DNA of 64,000 nucleotides from Streptococcus pseudopneumoniae. Lineage in GTDB: Bacteria > Bacillota > Bacilli > Lactobacillales > Streptococcaceae. Numbering within the stretch: the stretch's first letter is position 1; each line of letters begins with the position of its first letter. Below, in pieces: positions 46,841 to 56,831 of this stretch. The notes beneath the pieces are model-generated. The model searched no databases and had not been told where the DNA came from. It saw only the letters and a program-made list of their open reading frames with translations. The position numbers were made by a program, and so were the translations under genes. The DNA is taken from contig NZ_JWAJ01000077.1 of assembly GCF_001068775.1 (NCBI RefSeq), positions 36,385 through 100,384 on the forward strand. Direction: 5' to 3'.

Positions 46841-48184
46841 ATGATTAAAATTTACGATACCATGACCCGCAGCTTGCGGAATTTTGTGCCTATTACCGAA
46901 AAGACGGTCAAGATGTATGTCTGTGGGCCAACTGTATACAATTATATCCACGTGGGGAATGCCCGTTCGACAGTAGCTTTTGATACTATTCGTCGCTATT
47001 TCGAATACCGTGGCTACGAAGTTGTCTATATTTCCAACTTTACCGATGTGGATGATAAGATTATCAACCGTGCCAAGGAAGAAGGGATTACTCCTCAGGA
47101 AGTAGCGGATAAGTATATCGCAGCCTTTCGTGAGGATGTGACGGCCTTGGGCGTCAAGCCTGCTACCCGTCATCCACGAGTAGTCGAGTTTATGGCTGAC
47201 ATCATCCGTTTTGTGGAAGACCTGATTGAAAAAGGCTATGCCTATGAGAGTCAGGGCGATGTCTATTTCCGTGTGGAAAAATCCCACAACTATGCTAAGT
47301 TAGCCAATAAAACCCTAGAAGACTTGGAGTTAGGTGCTTCAGGTCGTACAGATGAAGAAACTGCTCGCAAGGAAAATCCGGTAGATTTTGCTCTTTGGAA
47401 AGCAGCCAAACCAGGTGAGATTTCTTGGGACAGCCCTTGGGGTCCTGGTCGTCCAGGCTGGCATATCGAGTGTTCGGTTATGTCAACGGAGATTTTGGGT
47501 GATACTATCGATATTCACGGTGGTGGAGCTGATCTTGAGTTTCCTCACCATACTAACGAAATTGCCCAGTCTGAAGCTAAAACAGGAAAGACCTTTGCCA
47601 ACTACTGGATGCACAATGGTTTTGTCAATATCGACAATGTCAAGATGTCTAAGTCTTTGGGTAACTTCATTACGGTACACGATGCCCTCGAAACGATCGA
47701 CGGTCAAGTTTTGCGTTTCTTCTTTGCGACTCAGCACTACCGTAAGCCTATCAATTTTACGGAAAAAGCAGTGCGTGATGCGGAGACAAATCTCAAGTAT
47801 TTGAAGAACACCTATGATCAACCATTTATAGGGAATGTGGATGCCCAAGAGTTGCAAGATTTTAAAGATAAGTTTGTAGCGGCCATGGATGAAGATTTCA
47901 ATACAGCTAACGGAATCACCGTTGTCTTTGAAATGGCTAAGTGGATCAACTCAGGCAACTATGATGCAACGGTTAAGGAAGCTCTTGCAGCTATGTTAGA
48001 GGTCTTTGGTATTGTTTTTGTCGAGGAAGTTTTGGATGAAGAGATCGAAGCCTTAATTCAAAAACGCCAAGAAGCGCGTGCCAATCGTGATTTTGCGACA
48101 GCTGACCAAATCCGTGACCAACTGGCTGCTCAAGGGATTAAGCTACTGGATACCAAGGATGGAGTGAGGTGGACACGTGATTGA
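46841..48184 (+). CDS. cysS: Cysteinyl-tRNA synthetase
   Basis: 447 aa class I synthetase. YVCGPTVYNYIHVGNARS carries the zinc Cys and the HIGH-equivalent, FTDVDDKIINRA follows, GWHIECSVMS has zinc and active-site residues, and VKMSKSLGNF is the KMSKS loop. The C-terminal helical domain ends DTKDGVRWTRD. The open frame begins at GTG 46832, but the ATG at 46841 has GGGAGTG at a better distance and matches pneumococcal length. It overlaps mrnC by 8 bp. Confidence 0.96.
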   Translation: MIKIYDTMTRSLRNFVPITEKTVKMYVCGPTVYNYIHVGNARSTVAFDTIRRYFEYRGYEVVYISNFTDVDDKIINRAKEEGITPQEVADKYIAAFREDVTALGVKPATRHPRVVEFMADIIRFVEDLIEKGYAYESQGDVYFRVEKSHNYAKLANKTLEDLELGASGRTDEETARKENPVDFALWKAAKPGEISWDSPWGPGRPGWHIECSVMSTEILGDTIDIHGGGADLEFPHHTNEIAQSEAKTGKTFANYWMHNGFVNIDNVKMSKSLGNFITVHDALETIDGQVLRFFFATQHYRKPINFTEKAVRDAETNLKYLKNTYDQPFIGNVDAQELQDFKDKFVAAMDEDFNTANGITVVFEMAKWINSGNYDATVKEALAAMLEVFGIVFVEEVLDEEIEALIQKRQEARANRDFATADQIRDQLAAQGIKLLDTKDGVRWTRD

Positions 48185-48563
48185 TGTCAATCTCATTAAC
48201 GGGATTGCTCTAGCCTTTGAAGGAGATGCGGTGTACTCTATGTATATTCGTCGCCATCTCATTCTCAAAGGCATGACCAAGCCCAATAAACTCCACCAAG
48301 AGGCAACCAAGTATGTATCGGCCAAGGCTCAGGCACGCTTGATTTCCCTCATGCTAGAAGAAGAAGTCCTAACGGAAAAGGAAGAAGAAATCTATAAACG
48401 TGGTCGCAATACCAATAGTCATACCAAGGCAAAGAACGCGGATGTTGTTACCTACCGTATGTCTACAGGTTTTGAAGCGGTCATGGGCTATCTCCATATG
48501 ACTGAAAATATGGAGCGATTAGAAGCTTTGATCTCTTGGTGCATCCAAAAAGTGGAGGAATAG
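48177..48563 (+). CDS. mrnC: Mini-ribonuclease III
   Basis: 128 aa. An RNase III catalytic domain without dsRNA-binding domain: ALAFEGDAVYSMYIRRHL at the start (catalytic E-x-D), then RGRNTNSHTKAKNADVVTYR and TGFEAVMGYLHM with the second acidic pair. In Bacillus it matures 23S rRNA. GTG start within cysS, with translational coupling. The cysS-mrnC order is typical of Firmicutes. Confidence 0.93.
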   Translation: MIDVNLINGIALAFEGDAVYSMYIRRHLILKGMTKPNKLHQEATKYVSAKAQARLISLMLEEEVLTEKEEEIYKRGRNTNSHTKAKNADVVTYRMSTGFEAVMGYLHMTENMERLEALISWCIQKVEE

Positions 48564-48566
48564 CAC

Positions 48567-49436
48567 ATGATTGCAAAAGAACTACTAGATTGGTTTCCTG
48601 ACGGTAAAATCTTAGATCAGCCAGTTGATAAAGAGGGTTATCTAAGTCTACCTCTGTCAAATTATCAGTGGTTTTTGCTTGAGGAAGCTAGCCTTAGCGA
48701 GCGTGAAAAACAACTGGTAGCTCTTTTAACCAAACAGGAGCAAACCATTTCCCTCAATCCTTGGTATACTTATCTGATCGAAGGTAAGGGACAGGCACCG
48801 CAAAACTTTAAAAAGTTGCAACTTGTCTATTGTCATCTATCCTATTTTCAACAGGAGAATTTGTCTTCTTGGTTAGAGATGATGCGAACCCTGTTTCCAA
48901 ATTACTTGACTACGATTCAGGTGGGGGCTCAGGATTACATTTTTGTTCTTCAACAGGACAAGTACTCTTCAGTTCGTTCTATCCTAACAGACACTATCGA
49001 AGCGGTAGAGTATGACTTTGGAGTTCGTCTATCGATTATGCTGGGGCAGGTCTGGGCTCAGAATGCCTACCAAACCTTAGCGGACTTGATTAAGGCAGAG
49101 CGTGAACTCTTTAAGATTTGGTGGCGTCACGGTCATCAAGGAGTTCATACCTTTTCTCAACTTTATCTGTGGAGTATGGGTGAAAGAATTGTGGATCTCC
49201 GAGTAATCAAGGAATATCTGCATCGGATGATTGTGGACCAGGATCAGATTCAGGAAATCATCCTTTCACTGTGGGAAAACAGTGCTGTCCTTACAAAAAC
49301 AGCTCAACAACTCTATCTGCATCGCAATTCTCTCCAGTACAAGATTGATAAATGGGAAGAATTGACCGGTCTTCAGTTGAAAGAATTGACTGACCTAACC
49401 TTGTGTTATCAGTTGATTTTACCAGATATAATCTAA
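48567..49436 (+). CDS. PucR-type helix-turn-helix regulator-like protein
   Basis: 289 aa. The C-terminal 60 residues, SAVLTKTAQQLYLHRNSLQY with KIDKWEELTGLQL, are the PucR C-terminal HTH (HTH_30) typical of CdaR/PucR regulators. The rest is a divergent sensor part. In pneumococci a similar gene stands just upstream of msmK, so it may govern sugar transport. There is no sugar-diacid domain motif that I recognise. It is 3 bp after mrnC, and a terminator follows. Confidence 0.75.
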   Translation: MIAKELLDWFPDGKILDQPVDKEGYLSLPLSNYQWFLLEEASLSEREKQLVALLTKQEQTISLNPWYTYLIEGKGQAPQNFKKLQLVYCHLSYFQQENLSSWLEMMRTLFPNYLTTIQVGAQDYIFVLQQDKYSSVRSILTDTIEAVEYDFGVRLSIMLGQVWAQNAYQTLADLIKAERELFKIWWRHGHQGVHTFSQLYLWSMGERIVDLRVIKEYLHRMIVDQDQIQEIILSLWENSAVLTKTAQQLYLHRNSLQYKIDKWEELTGLQLKELTDLTLCYQLILPDII

Positions 49437-49468
49437 AGTTTTGTGCAAGTTGCACAGAACTTTTTTAT
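49436..49468 (+). terminator. Intrinsic terminator before msmK
   Basis: AAGTTTTGTGCA-AGT-TGCACAGAACTT followed by T5 and a further T-rich tract. Confidence 0.85.
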
Positions 49469-49493
49469 TTTTTTGGTCAACTTGCCATAGATT

Positions 49494-49516
49494 AGTTAAG
49501 CGTTTTCATCTATAAT
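49494..49516 (+). promoter_or_regulatory. cre-like site overlapping the msmK promoter
   Basis: GTTAAGCGTTTTCAT matches the AA-N-CG-N-W-N-N-CA core of catabolite-responsive elements but lacks the leading TG. It is directly followed by TATAAT at 49511-49516. CcpA control is inferred. Confidence 0.5.
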
Positions 49517-49549
49517 AAAACTATCAAATGACAAAAGGAGTTCTCCACA

Positions 49550-50680
49550 ATGGTAGAATTAAATCTTAAAAATATTTACAAAAAATATCCAAACAGCGAA
49601 CACTATTCAGTTGAAGATTTCAACTTGAACATCAAAGATAAAGAGTTTATCGTTTTCGTAGGACCTTCAGGATGTGGTAAATCAACTACCCTCCGTATGA
49701 TTGCTGGTCTTGAAGACATCACAGAAGGTACTGCATCTATCGATGGCGTGGTAGTCAACGACGTAGCTCCAAAAGACCGTGATATCGCCATGGTATTCCA
49801 AAACTACGCTCTTTACCCACACATGACTGTATACGATAACATGGCTTTCGGTTTGAAATTGCGTAAATACAGCAAGGAAGACATCGACAAACGTGTACAA
49901 GAAGCAGCTGAAATCCTTGGATTGAAAGAATTCTTGGAACGCAAACCTGCTGACCTTTCTGGTGGTCAACGTCAACGTGTTGCCATGGGGCGTGCGATCG
50001 TCCGTGATGCAAAAGTATTCTTGATGGATGAGCCTTTGTCAAACTTGGATGCGAAACTTCGTGTATCAATGCGTGCTGAAATCGCTAAAATCCACCGTCG
50101 TATCGGAGCTACAACTATCTACGTAACTCACGACCAAACAGAAGCGATGACGCTTGCAGACCGTATCGTTATCATGTCAGCAACTAAGAACCCTGCTGGA
50201 ACAGGTACTATCGGACGTGTTGAACAAATCGGTACTCCTCAAGAAGTTTACAAAAACCCAGTTAACAAATTCGTAGCAGGATTTATCGGAAGCCCAGCTA
50301 TGAACTTTATCAACGTTAAATTGAACGGTGACCACATCGTTGCTGACGGCTTTAACTTGAAAGTTCCAGAAGGTGCCTTGAAAGTTCTTCGTGAAAAAGG
50401 CTACGAAGGTAAAGAATTGATCTTCGGTATCCGTCCAGAAGACGTAAATGCAGAACCTGCATTCCTTGAAACATTCCCAGAATCAGTTGTGAAAGCAACT
50501 ATCTCTGTATCAGAGTTGCTTGGTTCAGAATCTCACCTATACTGCCAAGTTGGTAAAGATGAGTTCGTTGCAAAAGTTGACGCTCGTGACTACTTGCAAG
50601 CTGGTGCAACAGTTGAACTTGGATTTGACTTGAACAAAGCTCACTTCTTCGACGTAGAAACTGAAAGAACAGTTTACTAA
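49550..50680 (+). CDS. msmK: Multi-sugar ABC transporter ATP-binding subunit (MsmK/UgpC family)
   Basis: 376 aa. Walker A GPSGCGKST, Q-loop MVFQNYALYPHM, signature LSGGQRQRVAMGRAI and Walker B VFLMDEPLSNLD. A C-terminal OB-like regulatory domain follows from about residue 235 (IGSPAMNFINV). In pneumococci MsmK powers several sugar ABC importers (raffinose, maltodextrin, sialic acid), which lack their own ATPases. It is monocistronic, flanked by terminators, which suits a shared subunit. AAAGGAG lies upstream of the ATG. Confidence 0.94.
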   Translation: MVELNLKNIYKKYPNSEHYSVEDFNLNIKDKEFIVFVGPSGCGKSTTLRMIAGLEDITEGTASIDGVVVNDVAPKDRDIAMVFQNYALYPHMTVYDNMAFGLKLRKYSKEDIDKRVQEAAEILGLKEFLERKPADLSGGQRQRVAMGRAIVRDAKVFLMDEPLSNLDAKLRVSMRAEIAKIHRRIGATTIYVTHDQTEAMTLADRIVIMSATKNPAGTGTIGRVEQIGTPQEVYKNPVNKFVAGFIGSPAMNFINVKLNGDHIVADGFNLKVPEGALKVLREKGYEGKELIFGIRPEDVNAEPAFLETFPESVVKATISVSELLGSESHLYCQVGKDEFVAKVDARDYLQAGATVELGFDLNKAHFFDVETERTVY

Positions 50681-50700
50681 GATAGATTTTAAATGTGTCA

Positions 50701-50733
50701 GCACTACTAGAGTTTTTCTAGTAGTGCTTTTTT
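50701..50733 (+). terminator. Intrinsic terminator after msmK
   Basis: GCACTACTAGA-GTTT-TTCTAGTAGTGC then six T; an almost perfect stem. Confidence 0.9.
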
Positions 50734-50793
50734 GCTAAGATAAGCAAACTCTTACAGAACTAGGCTTTTCTAGTTTTCATATTGTCAAAAAAG

Positions 50794-50802
50794 TGTTAAA
50801 AT
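50794..50802 (+). promoter_or_regulatory. Extended -10 promoter for rel
   Basis: TG-T-TAAAAT, 25 bp before the rel start; no clear -35. Confidence 0.5.
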
Positions 50803-50826
50803 GGTAGGAAGAACTGGAGAGTATGC

Positions 50827-53043
50827 ATGCCCAAAGAAGTAATTTATTCAGGCGATGAAGTTGTCGCTTTAACACAGAAATATTTATCGAAAGAAGATGT
50901 GGCTTTTGTACATAAAGCCTTGGTTTACGCTGTAGAATGCCATAGTGGTCAATATCGTAAATCTGGCGAACCCTACATTATCCATCCTATTCAGGTAGCA
51001 GGTATTTTGGCTAAGCTCAAGCTAGACGCTGTCACTGTTGCCTGTGGTTTTTTGCATGACGTGGTTGAAGATACGGAAACGACTTTGGATGATTTAGAGA
51101 GAGAGTTTGGTCACGATGTTCGCATTATCGTGGATGGGGTTACCAAATTAGGGAAGGTTGAGTATAAGTCTATCGAGGAGCAGCTAGCTGAAAACCACCG
51201 CAAGATGCTCATGGCTATGTCAGAGGATATCCGTGTTATCTTGGTCAAACTGTCTGACCGATTGCATAACATGAGAACCCTTAATCACCTTCGTAAAGAT
51301 AAGCAGGAACGAATTTCCAGAGAAACCATGGAAATCTATGCTCCGCTTGCCCATCGTTTAGGGATTTCAAGTGTTAAGTGGGAACTAGAAGACCTATCCT
51401 TCCGTTATTTAAATCCGACTGAGTTTTACAAGATTAGTCACATGATGAAGGAAAAACGTCAAGAACGTGAAGCCTTGGTAGATGAGGTTGTGACAAAACT
51501 TGAGGAATATTCATCAGAACGCCACCTTACAGGAAAAATCTATGGTCGTCCCAAGCATATCTATTCGATTTATCGTAAGATGCAGGACAAGAAGAAACGC
51601 TTTGAAGAGATCTACGATTTGATTGCCATTCGTTGTATCCTAGATACTCAAAGTGATGTCTATGCTATGTTGGGATATGTCCATGAGCTTTGGAAACCAA
51701 TGCCTGGACGCTTTAAGGACTACATTGCCAACCGTAAGGCCAATGGTTACCAGTCCATCCATACAACTGTTTATGGACCAAAGGGACCTATTGAATTCCA
51801 GATTCGAACCAAGGAAATGCATGAGGTTGCTGAGTACGGGGTTGCTGCTCACTGGGCCTATAAAAAAGGTATTAAGGGGCAGGTTAATGGCAAGGAATCT
51901 GCTATCGGTATGAACTGGATCAAGGAGATGATGGAGCTTCAAGACCAGTCCGATGATGCCAAGGATTTCGTAGAGACGGTTAAAGAGAATTACCTAGCAG
52001 AAGAAATCTACGTCTTTACTCCAGACGGAGCCGTTCGCTCTCTTCCAAAGGATTCTGGACCGATTGACTTTGCCTATGAGATTCACACCAAAATCGGTGA
52101 AAAGGCGACTGGTGCCAAGGTTAATGGTCGTATGGTTCCCTTGACTACCAAGCTAAAAACGGGTGACCAGGTTGAAATCATCACCAATCCAAATTCCTTT
52201 GGGCCAAGTCGTGACTGGCTTACCATGGTCAAGACCAGCAAAGCTCGGAACAAGATTCGTCAGTTCTTTAAGAACCAAGACAAAGAATTGTCCATCAACA
52301 AGGGCCGTGAAATGCTGATGAGTCAATTCCAGGAGAATGGCTATGTGGCTAATAAATTTATGGACAAGCGTCATATGGATGAAGTCCTCCAAAAAACTAG
52401 TTACAAAACAGAAGAAGCCCTTTTCGCAGCCATTGGTTTTGGAGAAATCGGAGCCATCACTGTCTTTAACCGTTTGACGGAGAAGGAACGTCGTGAAGAA
52501 GAGCGTGCCAAGGCCAAGGCAGAGGCTGAAGAATTGGTCAAGGGTGGCGAAGTCAAGGTGGAGAACAAGGATACGCTTAAGGTTAAGCATGAGGGTGGAG
52601 TAGTCATCCAAGGTGCTTCTGGACTCTTGATCCGGATTGCCAAATGTTGTAACCCTGTTCCAGGTGATGATATCGTCGGCTATATTACCAAAGGACGCGG
52701 AGTTGCCATCCACCGTGTAGACTGTATGAACCTTCGTTCACAGGAAAACTACGAACAACGTCTATTAGATGTTGAGTGGGAAGATCAATTCTCAAGCAAG
52801 GAATATATGGCTCATATCGATATTTACGGTCTCAATCGTACTGGACTTTTGAACGATGTTTTACAGGTCTTGTCAAATACAACTAAAAACATCTCAACGG
52901 TCAATGCCCAGCCTACCAAAGATATGAAATTTGCGAATATTCACGTTTCATTTGGGATTTCTAACCTTTCAACTCTGACAACGGTAGTTGATAAGATTAA
53001 GAGTGTACCAGAAGTCTATTCTGTTAAACGGACCAATGGTTAA
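50827..53043 (+). CDS. relA: Bifunctional (p)ppGpp synthetase/hydrolase
   Basis: 738 aa long RelA/SpoT homologue controlling the stringent response. HD hydrolase domain with [14 protein letters not shown], synthetase domain with [13 protein letters not shown] and [22 protein letters not shown] domain ([19 protein letters not shown]) and a C-terminal ACT domain ([20 protein letters not shown]). Both HD and synthetase residues are intact, so it should make and degrade the alarmone. dtd follows by 29 bp, as in most streptococci. Confidence 0.96.
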   Translation: MPKEVIYSGDEVVALTQKYLSKEDVAFVHKALVYAVECHSGQYRKSGEPYIIHPIQVAGILAKLKLDAVTVACGFLHDVVEDTETTLDDLEREFGHDVRIIVDGVTKLGKVEYKSIEEQLAENHRKMLMAMSEDIRVILVKLSDRLHNMRTLNHLRKDKQERISRETMEIYAPLAHRLGISSVKWELEDLSFRYLNPTEFYKISHMMKEKRQEREALVDEVVTKLEEYSSERHLTGKIYGRPKHIYSIYRKMQDKKKRFEEIYDLIAIRCILDTQSDVYAMLGYVHELWKPMPGRFKDYIANRKANGYQSIHTTVYGPKGPIEFQIRTKEMHEVAEYGVAAHWAYKKGIKGQVNGKESAIGMNWIKEMMELQDQSDDAKDFVETVKENYLAEEIYVFTPDGAVRSLPKDSGPIDFAYEIHTKIGEKATGAKVNGRMVPLTTKLKTGDQVEIITNPNSFGPSRDWLTMVKTSKARNKIRQFFKNQDKELSINKGREMLMSQFQENGYVANKFMDKRHMDEVLQKTSYKTEEALFAAIGFGEIGAITVFNRLTEKERREEERAKAKAEAEELVKGGEVKVENKDTLKVKHEGGVVIQGASGLLIRIAKCCNPVPGDDIVGYITKGRGVAIHRVDCMNLRSQENYEQRLLDVEWEDQFSSKEYMAHIDIYGLNRTGLLNDVLQVLSNTTKNISTVNAQPTKDMKFANIHVSFGISNLSTLTTVVDKIKSVPEVYSVKRTNG

Positions 53044-53072
53044 GTTGGGGCGATAGATCTAGAAAGGCTATT

Positions 53073-53516
53073 ATGAAAATCATTATTCAGAGGGTCAAAA
53101 AAGCCCAAGTTAGCATTGAAGGTCAGGTATATGGACAAATCCAGCAGGGATTATTACTCCTAGTTGGTGTTGGCCCTGAGGATCAAAAAGAAGATTTGGA
53201 TTATGCAGTGAGAAAACTTGTCAATATGCGTATCTTTTCAGATACCGAAGGCAAGATGAATTTATCAGTCAAGGATATCCAAGGAGAAATACTCTCCATC
53301 TCTCAATTCACTCTTTTTGCCGATACCAAAAAAGGGAATCGCCCAGCTTTTACAGGTGCTGCTAAGCCTGATGTTGCAGAGGATTTCTATCAAGATTTTA
53401 ACCGAGAACTAGCCAAGGAAGTTCCTGTGAAAACAGGTATTTTCGGAGCAGATATGCAGGTGGAACTGGTCAATGATGGACCGGTAACAATCATTCTTGA
53501 CACCAAAAATAGATAA
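53073..53516 (+). CDS. dtd: D-aminoacyl-tRNA deacylase
   Basis: 147 aa. Removes D-amino acids from mischarged tRNA. The N-terminus [20 protein letters not shown] and [19 protein letters not shown] hold the invariant Ser-Gln and Thr of the active site; the end has [14 protein letters not shown], the Gly-Pro motif. Length is exactly that of the family. It is likely co-transcribed with rel, with a terminator just after. Confidence 0.96.
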   Translation: MKIIIQRVKKAQVSIEGQVYGQIQQGLLLLVGVGPEDQKEDLDYAVRKLVNMRIFSDTEGKMNLSVKDIQGEILSISQFTLFADTKKGNRPAFTGAAKPDVAEDFYQDFNRELAKEVPVKTGIFGADMQVELVNDGPVTIILDTKNR

Positions 53517-53518
53517 GA

Positions 53519-53547
53519 AAAACCAAGCTAGCGGGCTTGGTTTTTTG
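53519..53547 (+). terminator. Intrinsic terminator after dtd
   Basis: AAAACCAAGC-TAGCG-GGCTTGGTTTTTT. It lies 13 bp before the convergent psaR stop. Confidence 0.85.
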
Positions 53548-53559
53548 CTGATAAAGACT

Positions 53560-54210
53560 TTAGTTCATTTTTTCAACATAGAGTTGTTTTGCGATTTCGA
53601 GGCTGACTTGGAGTTCTTCATTGTTGTGAATCAGAGTGAAGGTATTAGAGAAGCCATCGAACTGCTTGACTTGGAGTTGGTCTCTAATATGGATGCTATG
53701 TTTTTCCAAATACTGGAGAAGTTCAAAACTATCGTGAACCCGAGTTAGTAGATAGGTCCCTGCTTCTTTGATATCAGAAAGTGGCAGGTTATTAACCTCA
53801 ACTAGAAGCTCACCCTTAGCAGGAATGGTTCCTCCATGGGGACAGGTCTTTGGAAAGCCTAACATAGTTTCCAGTCGCTCCACAAAAAGGTCTGACACTG
53901 TATGCTCTAATACCTCAGCCTCATCGTGAATCTGATTGCTGGTATAGTCTAGATGGTGAACTAGAAAGACCTCTATCAGTCGATGCTTACGATAAAGCTC
54001 AGAGACCAGCTTTAAACCAATATCCGTTAGTATATAGCCATTTTCTTTATTTTTTAATATAAGGTTTTCGGATTGCATGCGCTTGATCATCTCAGTTACC
54101 GCAGGAGGTGATACCTGCATCCGAGCAGCGATTTCCTTGTTGGTAATCTTAGGAACTTCCATGCCAATCTCATAAATACATTTTAAGTAATCTTCTTTAT
54201 TTGGTGTCAT
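53560..54210 (-). CDS. psaR: Manganese-dependent DtxR/MntR-family repressor
   Basis: 216 aa. The winged helix NKEDYLKCIYEIG... with ITNKEIAARMQVSPPAVTEM binds DNA; HHLDYTSNQIHDEAEVLEH provides metal-site His/Glu residues, and a C-terminal FeoA/SH3-like part (QLQVKQFDGFSNTFTLI) ends the protein. It represses psaBCA when Mn is sufficient. The ATG at 54210 has AAGGAAA upstream and matches pneumococcal PsaR; an extra upstream ATG gives nine more residues. It is downstream of tpx in the same direction but separated by a terminator. Confidence 0.94.
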   Translation of the reverse strand: MTPNKEDYLKCIYEIGMEVPKITNKEIAARMQVSPPAVTEMIKRMQSENLILKNKENGYILTDIGLKLVSELYRKHRLIEVFLVHHLDYTSNQIHDEAEVLEHTVSDLFVERLETMLGFPKTCPHGGTIPAKGELLVEVNNLPLSDIKEAGTYLLTRVHDSFELLQYLEKHSIHIRDQLQVKQFDGFSNTFTLIHNNEELQVSLEIAKQLYVEKMN

Positions 54211-54246
54211 TCGCATTTCCTTGTTTATTATCTCCATCTAGTATAC

Positions 54247-54273
54247 CAAAAAAAGCTAGATTTCTCTAGCTTT
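54247..54273 (-). terminator. Intrinsic terminator after tpx (minus strand)
   Basis: Reading on the minus strand: AAAGCTAGA-GAAA-TCTAGCTTTTTTT. It ends the tpx transcript before psaR. Confidence 0.8.
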
Positions 54274-54299
54274 CTGTCTTGTTACAAGTGGGCTTTCTT

Positions 54300-54794
54300 T
54301 TAGTCAAGCGACTTTGCTGCTTCAATGGCTGCTTCAAAGTTTGGTTCGCTGTTGATATTGTCCACATACTCAACATAATGGATAATATTGTCAGCATCGA
54401 GAACAAATACGGCTCGAGCAAGCAGATGCCATTCATTGATTAAGAGGGCATAATCGCGTCCAAAGGAGTGGTCGAAGTAGTCTGAAAGCATGATGGCATT
54501 TTCAATACCTTCAGCACCACACCAACGTTTTTGGGCAAAAGGCAGGTCCATGGAAACAGTCACGACGACCGTATTATCCAGTCCAGCCAGTTCTTCGTTA
54601 AAACGACGCGTTTGAGTTGAGCAGATGCCTGTATCGATAGAAGGCACGACACTCAAGACTTTTTTCTTACCGTCAAAATCAGCCAGAGATTTTTTAGAAA
54701 GATCAGTTGCAGTAAGAGAAAAATCAAGTGCCTTGTCGCCGACTTGTAGTTGTTTACCTGTAAAGCTCACAGGATTTCCGAGAAAAGTTACCAT
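54300..54794 (-). CDS. tpx: Thiol peroxidase
   Basis: 164 aa peroxiredoxin (PsaD/TpxD in pneumococci). Detoxifies H2O2, which these bacteria produce in quantity. It has [20 protein letters not shown] at the start, [16 protein letters not shown] with the peroxidatic Cys, and the conserved resolving region RWCGAEG. The ATG at 54794 has GGAG 7 bp upstream and gives the family's start; a longer frame adds ten residues without support. It is downstream of psaA in the same direction, separated by a BOX element. Confidence 0.95.
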   Translation of the reverse strand: MVTFLGNPVSFTGKQLQVGDKALDFSLTATDLSKKSLADFDGKKKVLSVVPSIDTGICSTQTRRFNEELAGLDNTVVVTVSMDLPFAQKRWCGAEGIENAIMLSDYFDHSFGRDYALLINEWHLLARAVFVLDADNIIHYVEYVDNINSEPNFEAAIEAAKSLD

Positions 54795-54918
54795 AAGATA
54801 CTCCAATCTTTTTTCTTCCATTTTAGCTGAAACAGTCAGAATTTTCCAATGATTTGACCGGAAATATGGGCATAGAAAAAACGCCAGCTCATGTGAGAAT
54901 GACGTTTTTCAGAGGCTT

Positions 54919-55022
54919 ATACTCAATGAAAATCAAAGAACAAACTAGGAAGCTAGCCACAGGCTGTACTTGAGTACGGCAAGGCGACGCTGACGTGGTT
55001 TGAAGAGATTTTCGAAGAGTAT
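54919..55022 (-). repeat. BOX element (boxA-boxC, boxB absent)
   Basis: On the plus strand: ATACTCAATGAAAATCAAAG, CTAGGAAGCTAGCCACAGG, then GTACGGCAAGGCGACGCTGACG (the site used for BOX-PCR typing, written 20 at a time: GTACGGCAAGGCGACGCTGA), ending TTCGAAGAGTAT. Its boxA end touches the psaA stop codon. It lies between psaA and tpx. Confidence 0.9.
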
Positions 55023-55951
55023 TATTTTGCCAATCCTTCAGCAATCTTGTCAAGGTTGTATTTCATCATGTTGTAGTAGCTGTCGCCTTCTTTACCTTGT
55101 TCTGCGATAGAGTCAGTAAAGATTTGTGCGTAGATTGGGATGTTTGTATCTTGTGAAACAGTCTTCATTGGACGGTCATCCACACTTGATTCTACAAAGA
55201 GGGAAGGAGTTTTTGTTTGGCGAAGTTTTTCAACCAAGGTCTTGATTTGGTCAGGAGTTCCTTCTTCTTCAGTATTGATTTCCCAGATATAGGCACTTGG
55301 AACGCCGTAGGCTTTAGAGAAGTATTTGAAGCATCCTTCGCTGGTTACAATGAGTTTTTTCTCAGCAGGGATGTTGTTAAATTTCTCCTTAGCTTCCTTG
55401 TCAAGTTTGTCTAGCTTATCAGTATATTCTTTGAGATTTTTTTCGTAGAATTCCTTGTTGCTAGGGTCTTTAGCGCTCAATTGTTTTGCGATATTCTTAG
55501 CAAAAATCATCCCATTTTCAAGGTTAAGCCAAGCGTGTGGGTCTTCTTTGCCTTTTTCGTTTTGACCTTCAAGGTAGATAACATCAACACCTTCGCTGAC
55601 TGCAAAGTAGTCTTTGTTTTCAGTTTTCTTAGCATTTTCTACCAATTTTGTAAACCAAGCATTGCCACCTGTTTCAAGGTTGATCCCGTTATAGAAAATC
55701 AAATCAGCTTGAGAAGTTTTCTTGACATCTTCAGGAAGTGGTTCGTATTCGTGTGGGTCTTGACCAACAGGAACGATACTGTGAAGATCAATCTTGTCAC
55801 CAGCAATATTTTTAGTAATATCAGCGATGATTGAGTTTGTAGCAACAACTTTTAGTTTTTGACCAGAAGCTGCATCTTTTTTTCCGCTAGCACATGCTAC
55901 AAGAGCAATAACGGAAAGAAAGAGAACGAGTAATGTACCTAATTTTTTCAT
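55022..55951 (-). CDS. psaA: Manganese ABC transporter substrate-binding lipoprotein
   Basis: 309 aa. Lipobox LVACASG near residue 20 puts it as a lipoprotein on the outer membrane face. Mn ligands are in place: His in DPHEYEP, His in EDPHAWLN, Glu in VTSEGCF and Asp in [30 protein letters not shown] is a typical C-lobe segment. The ATG at 55951 with GGAGGATCTA upstream is chosen over one four codons earlier. It is the third gene of psaBCA, needed for Mn uptake and oxidative-stress resistance. Confidence 0.97.
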   Translation of the reverse strand: MKKLGTLLVLFLSVIALVACASGKKDAASGQKLKVVATNSIIADITKNIAGDKIDLHSIVPVGQDPHEYEPLPEDVKKTSQADLIFYNGINLETGGNAWFTKLVENAKKTENKDYFAVSEGVDVIYLEGQNEKGKEDPHAWLNLENGMIFAKNIAKQLSAKDPSNKEFYEKNLKEYTDKLDKLDKEAKEKFNNIPAEKKLIVTSEGCFKYFSKAYGVPSAYIWEINTEEEGTPDQIKTLVEKLRQTKTPSLFVESSVDDRPMKTVSQDTNIPIYAQIFTDSIAEQGKEGDSYYNMMKYNLDKIAEGLAK

Positions 55952-55982
55952 TAGATCCTCCAATTTATTGGGGTTTTGCCCC

Positions 55983-56831
55983 TTATTTTAACAAATGTTT
56001 ATTTTTCAGTTTCAAATATCGTTGTTTAGGAGAGATAAAGAAACTGATTAAGAAGAAGCTAGCAGCTGTAAGTACGATGCTAGAACCAGCTGCTAAGTTT
56101 AAACTATAGCCAATAAAGAGTCCCAAAACTGAAGCTGTAGCTCCAAAGGTTGAGGAAAGGAAAATCATACTTTTCAGGCTATTAGCATACAGATAAGCAG
56201 TTGCAGCTGGGGTAATCAGCATGGCTACAATCAGGATAGTTCCAACACTTTGCATGGCTGTCACAGACACGAGAGTCAGGAGTATCATGAGGAGGTAGTG
56301 ATAGAAATTGACAGGCATTCCCATGGCTTTAGCCAGAAGTTCATCAAAGGAAGTTATCAAGAGTTGCTTGAAGAAAATCCAGATTAACAAGAGAATGACC
56401 GCCCCTACGCCCATAGTGATAAACATATCCGTATCTTGGACGGCTAGAATATTACCAAAAAGGATATGGAAAAGGTCAGTTGAACTTTTAGCGACACTAA
56501 TCAAGATGATACCGAGGGCTAAGAAAGAAGAAAAGGTAATGCCGATGGCGGTATCGCTTTTGATAATCGAGTTCCCCTTGATGTAGGTAATGATGATAGC
56601 AGCTAGCAATCCAAAGACAATGGCTCCGATAAAGAAGTCAACTCCCAAGATAAAGGAGAGGGCTACACCTGGTAAGACAGCATGTGAAATGGCATCTCCC
56701 ATGAGTGACATCCCGCGTAGAATAATGAAACATCCTACAGCTCCAGCTACGACCCCGATGACAATGGCTGTTATCAAGGCATTTTGTAAGAAATGGAATT
56801 TTTGCAATCCATCGATAAATTCTGCAATCAT
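55983..56831 (-). CDS. psaC: Manganese ABC transporter permease
   Basis: 282 aa with eight to nine hydrophobic helices, ABC-3 family. [20 protein letters not shown] near the N-terminus is the conserved coupling region; [17 protein letters not shown] follows, and [19 protein letters not shown] is the TM5-6 part that holds the translocation residues. It overlaps psaB by 4 bp and precedes psaA by about 30 bp, all in one operon. Confidence 0.96.
   Translation of the reverse strand: MIAEFIDGLQKFHFLQNALITAIVIGVVAGAVGCFIILRGMSLMGDAISHAVLPGVALSFILGVDFFIGAIVFGLLAAIIITYIKGNSIIKSDTAIGITFSSFLALGIILISVAKSSTDLFHILFGNILAVQDTDMFITMGVGAVILLLIWIFFKQLLITSFDELLAKAMGMPVNFYHYLLMILLTLVSVTAMQSVGTILIVAMLITPAATAYLYANSLKSMIFLSSTFGATASVLGLFIGYSLNLAAGSSIVLTAASFFLISFFISPKQRYLKLKNKHLLK

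Noticed and set aside
55331..55339. Cysteine next to a metal ligand in PsaA (TSEGCF)
   Set aside because: It differs from the pneumococcal Ala, but I recall the same Cys in other viridans-group homologues such as ScaA and FimA, so it is unlikely to be special.
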